Source: CAISCU01 sp051861545 (GTDB taxonomy: Bacteria; Bacteroidota; Bacteroidia; UKL13-3). Taken from it: a stretch of 64,000 nt of DNA. The stretch is taken from contig JBIMKP010000022.1 in assembly GCA_051861545.1 (NCBI GenBank), positions 9,778 through 73,777 of the forward strand. Reading direction: 5' to 3'. Positions 43,083 to 51,390 of the stretch are shown one piece after another. The position numbers and the translations under genes were made by a program. A model generated the notes under the pieces. It did no database searches. It was not told the DNA's origin and saw only the letters and a list, made by a program, of their open reading frames with translations. Within the stretch, counting starts at the first letter, position 1. Each line of letters opens with the position of its first letter.

Positions 43083-43274
43083 ATGTCTGTTATCTTGGGC
43101 TTAAATCTAAGGTTTTTTAGCTAGACGAAGTGGTTGACTTTGATGCACCTACTTTCAATTTGGCATATAATCCGATAATTTGCCAAACTGCGGTTAAAGT
43201 TTTGGGCTCAATTTCGGTTAAGATTATTTTTTATTTTCCTGTTCTTCAAAATTGTTAAAGTATGTAAAAGGCAT

Positions 43275-43937
43275 TTAAAGGGCCTGTTTGCGGTAAGCTT
43301 TAACGGCTCGTTTAAGCGCTTTTTCAATATTTTTAAAGTTTACATGTTGGCTTTTACTGTACATGTTTCTATCCCAATGTACTTGCTGTCCGTTAATAAA
43401 GCTTAGGCCATTTTCATCAAATACACAAAACAATATAGTTAGCGTATTCTGCATAAACAAAATTTGGCCCGGTGGAGAAGTTACACCTTCATATGCTGAA
43501 AAATTTAGGATAGGTAACATGTGCGCTTGAGTTACTGAGTAATTTTTACTTAACGAATCGAGCAATGGCTTAAAAAATAACTTATCACTAACAACACTTA
43601 GAGGTGCTGCTTGCACCGTAAAAGGTTTAATCTTAAAAAGAATATCATTATTTAAGGCTGTAAAAAGGTGTTTAATAATGGTATCTCTATAGAAGGTATC
43701 ATTAAGTAATATTCTTTGGCCAGTTTTATTGGTAGCTATATGGTTTATAAGCCCACAATAAATCACCTGATTTGTGATTAAAGGCTTAGCAGACATTGCT
43801 TGGCTATGTTTCAGATTAAAACGTCTGTAAGCGATATTTTTATTATTGCAAGCCACCAATAGCATCAAGCAAATAAGTGCAACATAGTGGCTTTTAAAAA
43901 CCAATTTATTATTCAATAGATAGATTTTCGGTATCAT
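43275..43937 (-). CDS. Hypothetical lipoprotein
   Basis: 220 residues. A signal segment ends L-M-L-L-V-A-C-N-N-K (lipobox, Cys about 30), so it is probably anchored in the inner or outer membrane. The mature part shows A-H-M-L-P-I-L-N-F-S-A-Y-E-G-V and F-I-N-G-Q-Q-V-H-W-D-R and a basic C-terminus. No recognised domain. It is followed by about 190 bases up to the original start of the interrupted gene. Confidence 0.7.
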   Translation of the reverse strand: MIPKIYLLNNKLVFKSHYVALICLMLLVACNNKNIAYRRFNLKHSQAMSAKPLITNQVIYCGLINHIATNKTGQRILLNDTFYRDTIIKHLFTALNNDILFKIKPFTVQAAPLSVVSDKLFFKPLLDSLSKNYSVTQAHMLPILNFSAYEGVTSPPGQILFMQNTLTILFCVFDENGLSFINGQQVHWDRNMYSKSQHVNFKNIEKALKRAVKAYRKQAL

Positions 43938-43975
43938 TATTTAAAATGGCTTATATCGTTTTATATATTTGTTTT

Positions 43976-44079
43976 TGGCCGGCGTTTATAATCAAATGTA
44001 TATATGGGAAACGAATTAATCAACCAATAAAATCGCATTAGAAGGAGAGGTATTGCATTTAAATTGTTATATTGAGTTT
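43976..44079 (-). repeat. Intergenic cassette-like repeat, copy 2
   Basis: Shares GGCCGGCGTTTATA, TCAAATGTA, GGGAAACGAATTAATCAACC, TAAAAT and GGAGAGGTATTGCAT with the other copies. It ends 8 bases from the stop codon of the membrane protein gene at 44087, which it follows on the minus strand. Confidence 0.75.
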
Positions 44080-44086
44080 TCAATCG

Positions 44087-44578
44087 TTAGTGCGAGCTAC
44101 CGAAATATTTTTTCTCATCAAGGTCATAATAAGCAAATACAGAATTGCATTGCCATCCAACGGCATTAATACTTTTTGTTCTATTTTTGGTTATAACACC
44201 GATTTCCTTATATCTAACTCCTATCCAAGCTCGTCTTTTTTCTTGAGGAATGGTTTGGATGTCCTTAGTTTTATAGAATTGTATCAAATTGTTAATTGGT
44301 ATTGATTTTACTTTATCAAAAGCCCAATTCGTCTCGTAAATAATTATAGTTGTAATTAAGATATATGTAAAAAATATTGATGTAATAATTATGACTTTAA
44401 TATATCGTGGTCTTAACCCGAAAAAATCATAAGCTTTATAGCCATAGAATATACCAATTCCAATTATCCCGTAAAGTGGTAGATATATTATAATGTCAAA
44501 GTCCATTTCTAACCCAATTATTGTCATCATAGATATGATAAATAAATATGTTAAAAGATATTTGATGGTTTTTGCCAT
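44087..44578 (-). CDS. Hypothetical membrane protein
   Basis: 163 residues. Three transmembrane helices lie in the first 90 residues (T-Y-L-F-I-I-S-M-M-T-I-I-G, I-I-Y-L-P-L-Y-G-I-I-G-I-G-I-F, I-I-I-T-S-I-F-F-T-Y-I-L-I-T). A soluble C-terminal part follows with R-A-W-I-G-V-R-Y-K-E-I-G and A-V-G-W-Q-C-N-S-V-F. No family recognised. It is the only gene between repeat copies 2 and 3, making the clearest single-gene cassette-like unit of the region. Confidence 0.7.
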   Translation of the reverse strand: MAKTIKYLLTYLFIISMMTIIGLEMDFDIIIYLPLYGIIGIGIFYGYKAYDFFGLRPRYIKVIIITSIFFTYILITTIIIYETNWAFDKVKSIPINNLIQFYKTKDIQTIPQEKRRAWIGVRYKEIGVITKNRTKSINAVGWQCNSVFAYYDLDEKKYFGSSH

Positions 44579-44625
44579 TTTTTTTGTCGTTTTTATAATA
44601 CCCTATAACTTTTTGCACATTTGCT

Positions 44626-44727
44626 TTGGACCTGCGTTTAAACTCAAATGTAAATAGGGGAAAAGAATTAATCAACCTCTAAAATCTGTAAAACGGAGAG
44701 GTAATGCCAGTAAATTGTAATTGTGTG
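44626..44727 (-). repeat. Intergenic cassette-like repeat, copy 3
   Basis: Contains GCGTTTAAACTCAAATGTAA, ATAGGGGAAAAGAATTAATC, CTAAAAT, AACGGAGAGGTAATGCC and TAAATTGTAATTGTGT. It touches the stop codon (44729-44731) of the lipoprotein gene that it follows. Confidence 0.8.
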
Positions 44728-44728
44728 T

Positions 44729-45586
44729 TTAATGTTTGGGTTTGTTGATTTCATCAATTGTCAAGCTTTTATAAAAAGTTTCAAAGTCTTTGTCTTCTCC
44801 ATAGTTGTTTATGATTTCAAATAAGGTGGAATACTTTTTCAAATAAATCATTTGTCTGTATGGTTCCTTTTTGTTCGTGCTTTGAAGTATTACACGTATT
44901 GCTTTTGTATTATTGATGTTTATTGTGTCACGCTTTTCGCTTACTTGTCCTTTGAATATAGATTTTTCTATTGCAATAAAATGCTCATTTTTATAGTCGC
45001 TAGTGTCTTGCATCCAGATGCACCATTTCATTGAATTTGTTATATCATTTTCGGGGTTCTCAATTTTGTCTCCAATGCACTTTCCATTTTGAATATTTTC
45101 TACAACTAAATTTTCGGGGTATTTGAAACTTATTACAAAACCAAAATTTACTGTGTCTCGATATGTCATCCAATTAACATCAGTTAAAAACTCAAGTTCT
45201 CCTTTTTCTACAGTTTTCGTGTATTGTTTTGCTTTTCCGTCATTGTTGGTAAACCCAATTACAACAAAGTCTTGGTTGTATAAAAGTCGAAAGTTTTTTT
45301 GTGTCACATTAACTTTAGCAATGTAAGATGCAGTAGTGCTTTTCCAATTATCATGATTGTTGTTCACCCAGTGGATTAATTTTTTAAACTTTTCAGAATT
45401 AGGGTCAATTTTTTTTGTTACACTTTCTGTAAGTCCAGTTTGGTCGTTGATTTTGTGAATTGTTAAATTCAATGGTGAATTGAGGTCAATATATTTTTCA
45501 ATACTTGTTTCTGTTGAACAACTTGAAATTGTCAACAGTGAAATAAAAGTTATAATGATAATCGTTCCATTCATAGTTTTTGTCAT
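44729..45586 (-). CDS. Hypothetical lipoprotein
   Basis: 285 residues with lipobox L-L-T-I-S-S-C-S-T (Cys about 23). An alternative start M5 (M-N-G-T-I-I-I-I) gives a more typical signal. The mature part has W-V-N-N-N-H-D-N-W, F-V-I-S-F-K-Y-P-E-N-L-V-V and I-W-M-Q-D-T-S-D-Y, a layout seen in PsbP-like or lipoprotein beta-sandwich domains, and ends Y-K-S-L-T-I-D-E-I. No firm family. Flanked by repeat copy 3 at its 3' end. Confidence 0.7.
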   Translation of the reverse strand: MTKTMNGTIIIITFISLLTISSCSTETSIEKYIDLNSPLNLTIHKINDQTGLTESVTKKIDPNSEKFKKLIHWVNNNHDNWKSTTASYIAKVNVTQKNFRLLYNQDFVVIGFTNNDGKAKQYTKTVEKGELEFLTDVNWMTYRDTVNFGFVISFKYPENLVVENIQNGKCIGDKIENPENDITNSMKWCIWMQDTSDYKNEHFIAIEKSIFKGQVSEKRDTININNTKAIRVILQSTNKKEPYRQMIYLKKYSTLFEIINNYGEDKDFETFYKSLTIDEINKPKH

Positions 45587-45690
45587 AGCCTTTCCACTGA
45601 TGTTCTGAGAGCTTGCACAGTGCGGATTCGATACAGAATTGTTTCAGCCAAATGCGAACTTAGTGGGAAGATCATACTTTCACAAAAAGA

Positions 45691-45730
45691 AAAACCACAT
45701 TACAATAAGCCCTTTGTAAGTAGGTGGTTT
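45691..45730 (-). terminator. Intrinsic terminator
   Basis: Two-part stem: AAACCAC / GTGGTTT outside and TTACAA / TTGTAA inside, loop TAAGCCCT. On the minus strand it is followed by TTCTTTTTG. It lies about 42 bases beyond the stop codon of the gene at 45772. Confidence 0.7.
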
Positions 45731-45771
45731 ATCAATTTCTTCTTTTGAAGTAGTAGTTATTGAGAAGACTA

Positions 45772-46347
45772 TTATAGGTTGTTAATGTCTTTGTTTAAAA
45801 GATAAAACTCCTTATCATAATTATCTATCAGTTTCTTATCCAAGTTAAGTTGTTTGACTGTCTTGCCAGTTGAATAGTTTTGTAATGATACAATTTTGCC
45901 ATTTAGTATATCAATACTTAAGGTGTCGAAAAATTTATCAGTCGGTAATTGAGATGTCTGAAAAACAACTGTTTTGTTGTTTGTTGTTTTACAAGCATAA
46001 ATCATATACTCAGTATTTGAAACAAACTCGTAGGAGTAGTCTGTAATAGTGAATATATGTTGAGTAATCTCTTTATTTTTATTGTCTTTCGATTTCAATT
46101 TATGAAGTCCCTTCAAATAATAAATAGTTGCACTAAGCACTGAAAGACCAGCTAATACAGGTTTTAAATACACTGAGGGCGTGATTAGTCCGAACTTTTC
46201 GGAAATAAGTAAAAGTACCATTAGTCCGAAGAATGTTAGCACGCCAATTATTACGCTGTCACTAAGTGCTTTTTTTCTTAAATGTTCTTTTTGCTTTTTT
46301 AAGTCAGCAAGTACAGAAGATGATAGACTTTTCTCAACTATTTTCAT
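45772..46347 (-). CDS. Hypothetical membrane protein
   Basis: 191 residues from ATG 46347 (M-K-I-V-E-K-S-L-S-S-S); codons upstream begin with a TTG and look non-coding. A charged N-terminal helix (L-K-K-Q-K-E-H-L-R-K-K) precedes two transmembrane helices (V-I-I-G-V-L-T-F-F-G-L-M-V-L-L-L-I and V-L-A-G-L-S-V-L-S-A-T-I-Y-Y). A soluble C-terminal domain of about 100 residues follows. No family recognised. Confidence 0.68.
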   Translation of the reverse strand: MKIVEKSLSSSVLADLKKQKEHLRKKALSDSVIIGVLTFFGLMVLLLISEKFGLITPSVYLKPVLAGLSVLSATIYYLKGLHKLKSKDNKNKEITQHIFTITDYSYEFVSNTEYMIYACKTTNNKTVVFQTSQLPTDKFFDTLSIDILNGKIVSLQNYSTGKTVKQLNLDKKLIDNYDKEFYLLNKDINNL

Positions 46348-46421
46348 TCGTAATTTTTGGCATTTTTGGTTTGACAAGATTGATTGTTAAAACTTGTCGA
46401 TAGGGTTTTGATTATTTGTTA

Positions 46422-46521
46422 TTGGCCAGCGATTATACTCAAATGTAAATAGGGGAAAGGAATTAATCAACTAGTAAATCCCGTTAAACAGAGACGAATT
46501 GCACACCTATTGTAATTGTAC
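46422..46521 (-). repeat. Intergenic cassette-like repeat, copy 4
   Basis: Contains GGCCAGCGATTATACTC, AAATGTAAATAGGGGAAAGG, AATTAATCAACTAGTAAATC, CCGTTAAACAGAGACGAATT and GCACACCTATTGTAATTG. It follows the Fic gene (stop at 46581) by about 60 bases on the minus strand. Arms CAAATGTAAATAGG and CCTATTGTAATTG can pair imperfectly. Confidence 0.82.
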
Positions 46522-46580
46522 TCTGTACTCTTAGTGGCTGATGTTCTATCCAATCTTTTGCTTTATTTAATATTAGTTTA

Positions 46581-47375
46581 TTAGCTATTATTTGATTTCT
46601 CTCTCTCTAACCCAATTCTGTTTACGGTTTCATAAAGTAAAGTTGCATTCACTAACAAGCGTTCAAGCTCTTGTTCAAAAAATGCTTCAGTATGTTCGTT
46701 CCACTTTTTTGGTGAATTATTCAACTCTCTAAAACTTTTTGAAAGAGTTGAAATGTATTCCTTTTTTTGTGGAGCATCATTGATAAAAATTGGTGGATAT
46801 AAATCAAACATCAGCATCCAGTTTTTCGCAATTCTTGTTACTCTCCCGTTGCCATCTGCGAATGGATGAATTCTAATCAACTCGTGATGAAAATAAATAG
46901 CTCTGATAATAGGATTTGTTATACTATTCATTTGATAAAATAGCTCCGAAACTAACTGCGGAACAATGTTTTGATCAGGACAAATATGTCCACCTATTTG
47001 CACTAAAGTCTGTCTGTAACGATTTGGGTGAATGGCATTGGTCTCAGGAGAAACTAAACGGAGTAACTGAAAAAGTTGTAATTCTTTTTCAAAATTGTTG
47101 TGTGTTATTATCTCCTCAATTACAAAGTCTAACGATATTTTTAAGTTTTTTAAATATTCTTCTGCTTCCTCTTCATTTTGAGCTTCCATTTGTGCATTTT
47201 TCAAACTAAGAAGTTCTTGGAGTTCTTGTACACTAGTCAAGTATGTGTCTAAAAGGTCGTCATCCAAATGGTGTCGGCTATATATAATTAATCTATAAAT
47301 TGACTTTACTAAATGGTCAATCTTATCAATTTTGGCTTGATTAATTTTTAATTCTTTAACTGGTAATAATTCCAT
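46581..47375 (-). CDS. Fic family protein (putative AMPylator)
   Basis: 264 residues. The Fic core motif H-P-F-A-D-G-N-G-R-V-T-R is complete (HxFx(D/E)GNGRxxR), preceded by A-I-Y-F-H-H-E-L-I-R-I. A flap-like segment F-I-N-D-A-P-Q-K-K-E-Y follows it. Such enzymes usually transfer AMP from ATP to a target hydroxyl. I do not see a clear inhibitory (S/T)xxxE(G/N) helix or an adjacent antitoxin gene. It sits in the accessory array, followed by repeat copy 4. Confidence 0.9.
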   Translation of the reverse strand: MELLPVKELKINQAKIDKIDHLVKSIYRLIIYSRHHLDDDLLDTYLTSVQELQELLSLKNAQMEAQNEEEAEEYLKNLKISLDFVIEEIITHNNFEKELQLFQLLRLVSPETNAIHPNRYRQTLVQIGGHICPDQNIVPQLVSELFYQMNSITNPIIRAIYFHHELIRIHPFADGNGRVTRIAKNWMLMFDLYPPIFINDAPQKKEYISTLSKSFRELNNSPKKWNEHTEAFFEQELERLLVNATLLYETVNRIGLEREKSNNS

Positions 47376-47878
47376 TTGTCTATGAATTTGTTAAACTGTA
47401 AATCATCGGCTAAGCCTACACTTAAGGTTTTGGTAATTGACCTATTAAGGGATAGCTTAGCACAAATTTTACCTTAACTGTTAATTTCAAAAATAAACTT
47501 TTCTGCCGATTCTTTTTCCTCTAAGATTTAAAGCCATTATTGCAACTAAACGACTATTGAATGTCGTTTTTTTTAATCATAAAGTTTGCAAACATTTCTA
47601 TAATAAAAATCACAAGGGATAAACTCATTTCAAACAAAAAAACAGTAAGCGTTTTTGATAAAATTCTTTTGCTTTTTCTTTTAGGTATTTCATCCTCAAA
47701 ACTCAACTCAACACGATTATTAAACAAAAAAATACTAATAACAATAGTTTAAGAAGTTAAATCATTTAACACTATCTGTCTATAAAAATGTTGAAGCATG
47801 GTTGAGTATAAAACCTAAAATTATTCCTATTGTGGTTACCAAAGGTTGTCGATATGATTGAATTTTATCTTCTATATT
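47376..47878. other. 500-base intergenic stretch
   Basis: No convincing gene. A plus-strand open frame at 47561-47752 has low-complexity hydrophobic composition and is not supported. A short hairpin AAACGAC / GTCGTTT followed by T residues (47548-47574) looks like a plus-strand terminator without a gene in front of it, and the inverted pair GCTAAGC / GCTTAGC brackets about 47409-47454. The stretch may be a decayed gene. Confidence 0.4.
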
Positions 47879-49252
47879 TTACATCAAATCAATTATTTTA
47901 TCTGCTTCTCTAATGCCACTTAAGTATGCTCCGTGTGCGGTTGAAAAATAGTCGGCTTCGGTGTGTTCGCCTGCAAAGAATAATCTATCGTTAATTTCTT
48001 CTGCCAAGTCTTCAAAATGGCGCATTTCTGTACCAATTTGAGTGAAAGAATAAGCTCCGAATGAATTTACATTCGTTTGCCATTTAGTTCTCAGCATATT
48101 GGTAGGATTAGGAATACTATTTCCATAAATATCTTTTAAATGAGCCATTATTTCGTCTATTATTTGTGCATCCGTCATTGATTCTGTCTGCCTTGCATAA
48201 TTTGAATATGCAAAAGTCATTAAACCATTTAGGCTTGGGTGAAATTTTTTAACATTCACAAAATAGTTGAACTTATCTCTTGTTTCTGGTGTGTAACAAA
48301 TGTATTGTTCATTGTCCCAAAATGCAGTATTCCAAGTAAGTAAAAATTTATTGACGCAATTCATACCAACTTTTTGAATAGCTGTTTGTTTAGCTGTAGG
48401 CAATGTTGGAACAAATTGTATAGTGCCTGATTTTAAAACTCCCAGTGGAACGGTTACCAATACATAATCAGCTTCTGTGATAGTTTCATTATGTGTAATC
48501 TTTGCCTTAGAGTTTGAATAATCAATTTTTGAAACTCGTTGATTAAGTTGAATATTTAATCCCTCTGCTAAAAAAAATGGAATAGTGTCATATCCATTCG
48601 TTGAAATTCTTTCTTCTCCTGTAAACTCTTCGCCTTCATCATACAATGTTGAGGAAACTTTATCTAATTCGCCTAAATCAAATGTTACATAAGTAGATAA
48701 TAAAAATTTCCAAAGTCTATCATTTACTTTTGTTGGGTGCAAGCTATTAAAAACAGTTTCAAAACTTTGGTTTGCACTTCCGCTATTTTTAAGAGTACTT
48801 AAAATGGTTTGTAATTCTGTTTCGGCATTATCAAATGCTGTGTCGCTTCTCAAAACGCCACTAATATCATAGCACACTAAACTTTCATCATCAGTGAAAG
48901 CTGTGTTCATTCCTGCTTGTTGAGCCAAATTTGTGATTGGGTTTCCATTTGTTCCGTGTATCCAACTTGCTCCTTCGTCAAAAGCAAAGCCAAGAGATCG
49001 ATTAGTTCGTAATCGTCCACCCACTTTATCTTGTGCTTCTAACACAATTATATTGAAACCTTTTTCTTTCAGTTTTTTTGCTGCTGCTAAACCTGAAATT
49101 CCTGCTCCAATAACTACAACTGTTTTTCCGTTTGGTTCGTGGTCTTCATCTTTATTACAAGAACTTGCTAAAATTGAAGGTGCGATAAGAAAAATTTGTA
49201 AACCTGTTAAGGAGTCTTTTATAAATTTTCTTCTTTCCATTTTTTTGTCCAT
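47879..49252 (-). CDS. Flavin monoamine oxidase family protein, secreted
   Basis: 457 residues; a start at the fifth codon (M-E-R-R-K-F-I-K) is equally likely. The N-terminus has a twin-arginine-like E-R-R-K-F-I-K followed by a hydrophobic segment and S-S-C (possible lipobox), so it is exported, perhaps with bound FAD by Tat. The FAD domain has V-V-V-I-G-A-G-I-S-G-L-A-A-A and V-G-G-R-L-R-T, E-G-A-S-W-I-H-G and at the C-terminus F-F-A-G-E-H-T-E. This is the amine oxidase fold (monoamine/polyamine oxidase). Substrate unknown. Confidence 0.9.
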   Translation of the reverse strand: MDKKMERRKFIKDSLTGLQIFLIAPSILASSCNKDEDHEPNGKTVVVIGAGISGLAAAKKLKEKGFNIIVLEAQDKVGGRLRTNRSLGFAFDEGASWIHGTNGNPITNLAQQAGMNTAFTDDESLVCYDISGVLRSDTAFDNAETELQTILSTLKNSGSANQSFETVFNSLHPTKVNDRLWKFLLSTYVTFDLGELDKVSSTLYDEGEEFTGEERISTNGYDTIPFFLAEGLNIQLNQRVSKIDYSNSKAKITHNETITEADYVLVTVPLGVLKSGTIQFVPTLPTAKQTAIQKVGMNCVNKFLLTWNTAFWDNEQYICYTPETRDKFNYFVNVKKFHPSLNGLMTFAYSNYARQTESMTDAQIIDEIMAHLKDIYGNSIPNPTNMLRTKWQTNVNSFGAYSFTQIGTEMRHFEDLAEEINDRLFFAGEHTEADYFSTAHGAYLSGIREADKIIDLM

Positions 49253-49315
49253 ATTTTAGTTTGTTCATGGTGTTTCGCTATAATAGCATTCAATGTTTTT
49301 AGCGCTTCTGCGATG

Positions 49316-49420
49316 GTTGTGCGTTTATGCTCAAATGTAAATAGGGGAAAGGAATTTACCAACCACTAAAATCCCTTTAAATGGAGACGAATTGCATGCC
49401 TATTGTGAATGTGCTGTAAG
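49316..49420 (-). repeat. Intergenic cassette-like repeat, copy 5
   Basis: Contains GCGTTTATGCTCAAATGTAA, ATAGGGGAAAGGAATTTACC, AACCACTAAAATCCCTTTAA, GGAGACGAATTGCATGCC and TATTGTGAATGTGCTGTAAG. It lies just before the amine oxidase start. The gene it would follow upstream seems lost: only a C-terminal remnant at 49672-49818 remains beside the insertion sequence. Confidence 0.82.
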
Positions 49421-49671
49421 CGGTAGTTGTGTTGGTCATCGTCATCAATTTCTCTGACTTTAATATTGTCCAAATAGACCTTTTTATTTACGTTATTTTT
49501 ATACTTTTATAAGGTCTTGTTTTGATATAAAATAAACTTCGGTGTCTTAAAATATAGAAGTACTTTATTTTAAATTGTCGTCTTTTTATTTATAGTTTAT
49601 TATTATTTCTAGTCAATTTGTCTTTTTAGATTTTTTTTAATCTGCTCCGGTTGGGCAATTGATGTATTATT
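49421..49671. other. Non-coding stretch between repeat copy 5 and a gene remnant
   Basis: About 250 very AT-rich bases with stops in all frames. I see no gene, RNA or strong hairpin. Confidence 0.4.
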
Positions 49672-49818
49672 TTATCTTGTTCTAAACATACCAAGTCCAT
49701 ATAAGAGTCGATAGGTTTCTATGTCAAAAGTGTATTTATTTGAAATAACATTTCTAAAGACTTCGAAAGAAGGTTCCTGATTGCTGCGACACTTGTCACA
49801 ACAGTCCACTGAAAAATT
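49672..49818 (-). pseudogene. C-terminal remnant of an unknown gene cut by the insertion sequence
   Basis: A minus-strand frame coming out of the insertion sequence end reads V-D-C-C-D-K-C-R-S-N-Q-E-P-S-F-E-V-F, then N-K-Y-T-F-D-I-E-T-Y-R-L-L-Y-G-L-G-M-F, and stops TAA at 49672. It looks coding (regular residue mix, no low complexity). The 5' part is missing: the DNA beyond the IS3-type element does not continue it. Family not recognised. Confidence 0.5.
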
Positions 49819-50056
49819 TGTCTCGTCCTGAAAAATGTTTACACTTATTGATAAATAATCCTGTTACATGTTTACACAATTTTTTAAATCCTGAATACCG
49901 TTTACATTTGTTTTACTGGATGAAGCGGAAGCGAGCTCTGCTGAGGAGCAACTCGCCAGGAATAATCCAGTCAGATGAGCATATAAATCCGTTATTAGGT
50001 TTACACTTGATAATGGATTTACTTTTTATATGCACTTCTGCCAAGCCTAATAAAAC

Positions 50057-50965
50057 CTATGCCATAGCTACCTCCTCCTTTTTTTGTTTATTGATTTGAT
50101 AATAATTTTTCCATCGTTTGTTGAGTTTTCCGGTTCCTTGATGTGCTTCAACAGGTTTAAGATTATCAATGCTCCCATGCGGTCTTAAATGATTGTAAGT
50201 GCTACAAGCTACAGCTATTGCTAGTTGTGCTATTTTAAAATCGACAAATACCTCTTCTAAAAGTTCAGATTTTAAAATACCGTTTACTCTTTCTGCAAGC
50301 GGGTTTTCCAAGGGGTCTCCATTTTCTGTCATTGAAATTTTAATGGTATTATTGTGTAATAACTTTACATATTCATCGCAGCAGTATTGCACTCCTCTAT
50401 CACTGTGATGAATTAAATTTTCACAATCTGTATTACCGGTCAAAGCCATTTTTAATGCTTTTAATGGACCTTTTGCCGATAAATCTTCACTCAAATAAAA
50501 GCCAACAATTTTATGGCTGTATGCATCTGTTATAAGTGATAAATAAGCAAAGTCATCCGATAAATGAATATAGGTTATATCACTTACCCAAAGCTGATTA
50601 GGGGCAATGGGTATAAAGCCTTTAATGATGTTTGGAAAGTGTGGTTATACATCCTTTGCGCCTTCGTTTTGTAATCAACATGCCTCGTTCTGCCAATAGA
50701 TTAAACATTGCATCTCTTCCTATTTGAAAATTATGGTCTTCTAAAAATCCTTGCATTTCATGCAATAGTTTTCGGGTGCCTAATCGCTTCTGATGCTTTC
50801 GATAACGCAACACTTCATCAATGACAATATCAGCTTCGTATGCTTTTTGCTGAATAAATTTTAGGCCTTGATAGTAGCTTTGCCTACTATAACCAAGCAG
50901 CAAACAAAGGTCGTTTATGCAACGAGGCTTCCTTTGTCCAACTGTTTCTACCGCTTGGTGCCAGA
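50057..50965 (-). pseudogene. IS3-family transposase OrfB with internal deletion
   Basis: The -1 frame relative to orfA begins K-V-W-H-Q-A-V-E-T-V-G-Q-R-K-P-R-C and proceeds through L-L-G-Y-S-R-Q-S-Y-Y to R-R-R-K-G-C-I-T-T-L-S-K-H-H, then stops. The catalytic domain continues in another frame from F-P-N-I-I-K-G-F-I-P: Q-L-W-V-S-D-I-T-Y-I (first Asp), H-H-S-D-R-G-V-Q-Y (second Asp), E-N-G-D-P-L-E-N-P-L-A-E-R (Glu), ending E-E-V-A-M-A. The break lies at TTTCCAAACATCATT, which codes L-S-K-H-H in one frame and F-P-N-I-I in the other. A small deletion between two similar stretches best explains it. DDE residues remain but a full-length enzyme cannot be made. Confidence 0.88.
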
Positions 50966-51280
50966 CTTTTTTCTGATGTCAATTTTAAGTTGATCTTCTG
51001 CAATATCAATCATTGCGTTGAGCAGCTCGTTGTGAAGTTTTGCTTTACGCAATTCTTCCTGCAAAGTTTTTACATCAGTTGGTAAGGGCTCTGCAGAAAT
51101 TGGTTGGATTTGTGTTTTTGTTTTTGGCACTGATTTACCTTGAAATTTTCTTACCCACGAATGTATTAATCTGAAATCAATCTCATGCTTTTTTCCTAAC
51201 TGGCGGTAACTTAATTCGCCCATTAAATACTCTGCAATGATTTTCTCTTGTTCTTCTTTTGTTTTCGTTCTTCTTTTCAT
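50948..51280 (-). CDS. IS3-family OrfA
   Basis: 110 residues. An N-terminal helix-turn-helix (Y-R-Q-L-G-K-K-H-E-I-D-F-R-L-I-H-S-W-V-R-K-F) recognises the element ends. A leucine-zipper-like C-terminal helix follows (L-Q-E-E-L-R-K-A-K-L-H-N-E-L-L). It ends K-K-S-G-T-K-R. OrfA and the OrfAB fusion together transpose such elements; here OrfB is broken. Confidence 0.9.
   Translation of the reverse strand: MKRRTKTKEEQEKIIAEYLMGELSYRQLGKKHEIDFRLIHSWVRKFQGKSVPKTKTQIQPISAEPLPTDVKTLQEELRKAKLHNELLNAMIDIAEDQLKIDIRKKSGTKR
50966..50972 (-). promoter_or_regulatory. Programmed -1 frameshift heptamer A-AAA-AAG
   Basis: In orfA phase the minus strand reads AGA AAA AAG TCT. Slipping back one base gives GTC TGG CAC, which continues straight into orfB (V-W-H-Q-A-V-E). 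Heptamer and position, near the end of orfA, are canonical for IS3-family OrfAB synthesis. Confidence 0.8.
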
Positions 51281-51390
51281 TTTTGTTTACACTTTTTTGT
51301 GTAAACCTATTTTAGGACGAGACAGTCTACTTTAATTATAGACCATAATTCTTTAATTAAAATCTTTTAGATGATGATTTTTGTGAATTG

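Larger units (their letters stand above)
49819..51324 (-). mobile_element. IS3-family insertion sequence, decayed
   Basis: 1506 bp. Terminal inverted repeats of 26 bases begin TGTCTCGTCCT and end GTTTACAC, with mismatches only in the middle, at 49819-49844 and 51299-51324. The element carries orfA and a frameshifted orfB, both on the minus strand. The flanks (AATT left, GTCT right) show no 3-5 bp target duplication, which suggests a deletion or recombination after insertion; the truncated gene on the left agrees. Confidence 0.9.

Noticed and set aside
47561..47752. Plus-strand frame of 63 codons
   Set aside because: Hydrophobic low-complexity sequence with I/L/K/N bias from AT-rich DNA, no start context, no neighbours on that strand.
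37475..49420. Classical integron attC sites
   Set aside because: GTTAAAC occurs in one repeat copy (46422-46521), but the GTTRRRY/RYYYAAC core is not shared by the five copies and no integron integrase gene is in the window.
49819..51324. A 3-bp target duplication for the IS3 element
   Set aside because: Flanking bases AATT and GTCT do not match in any 3-5 bp window.
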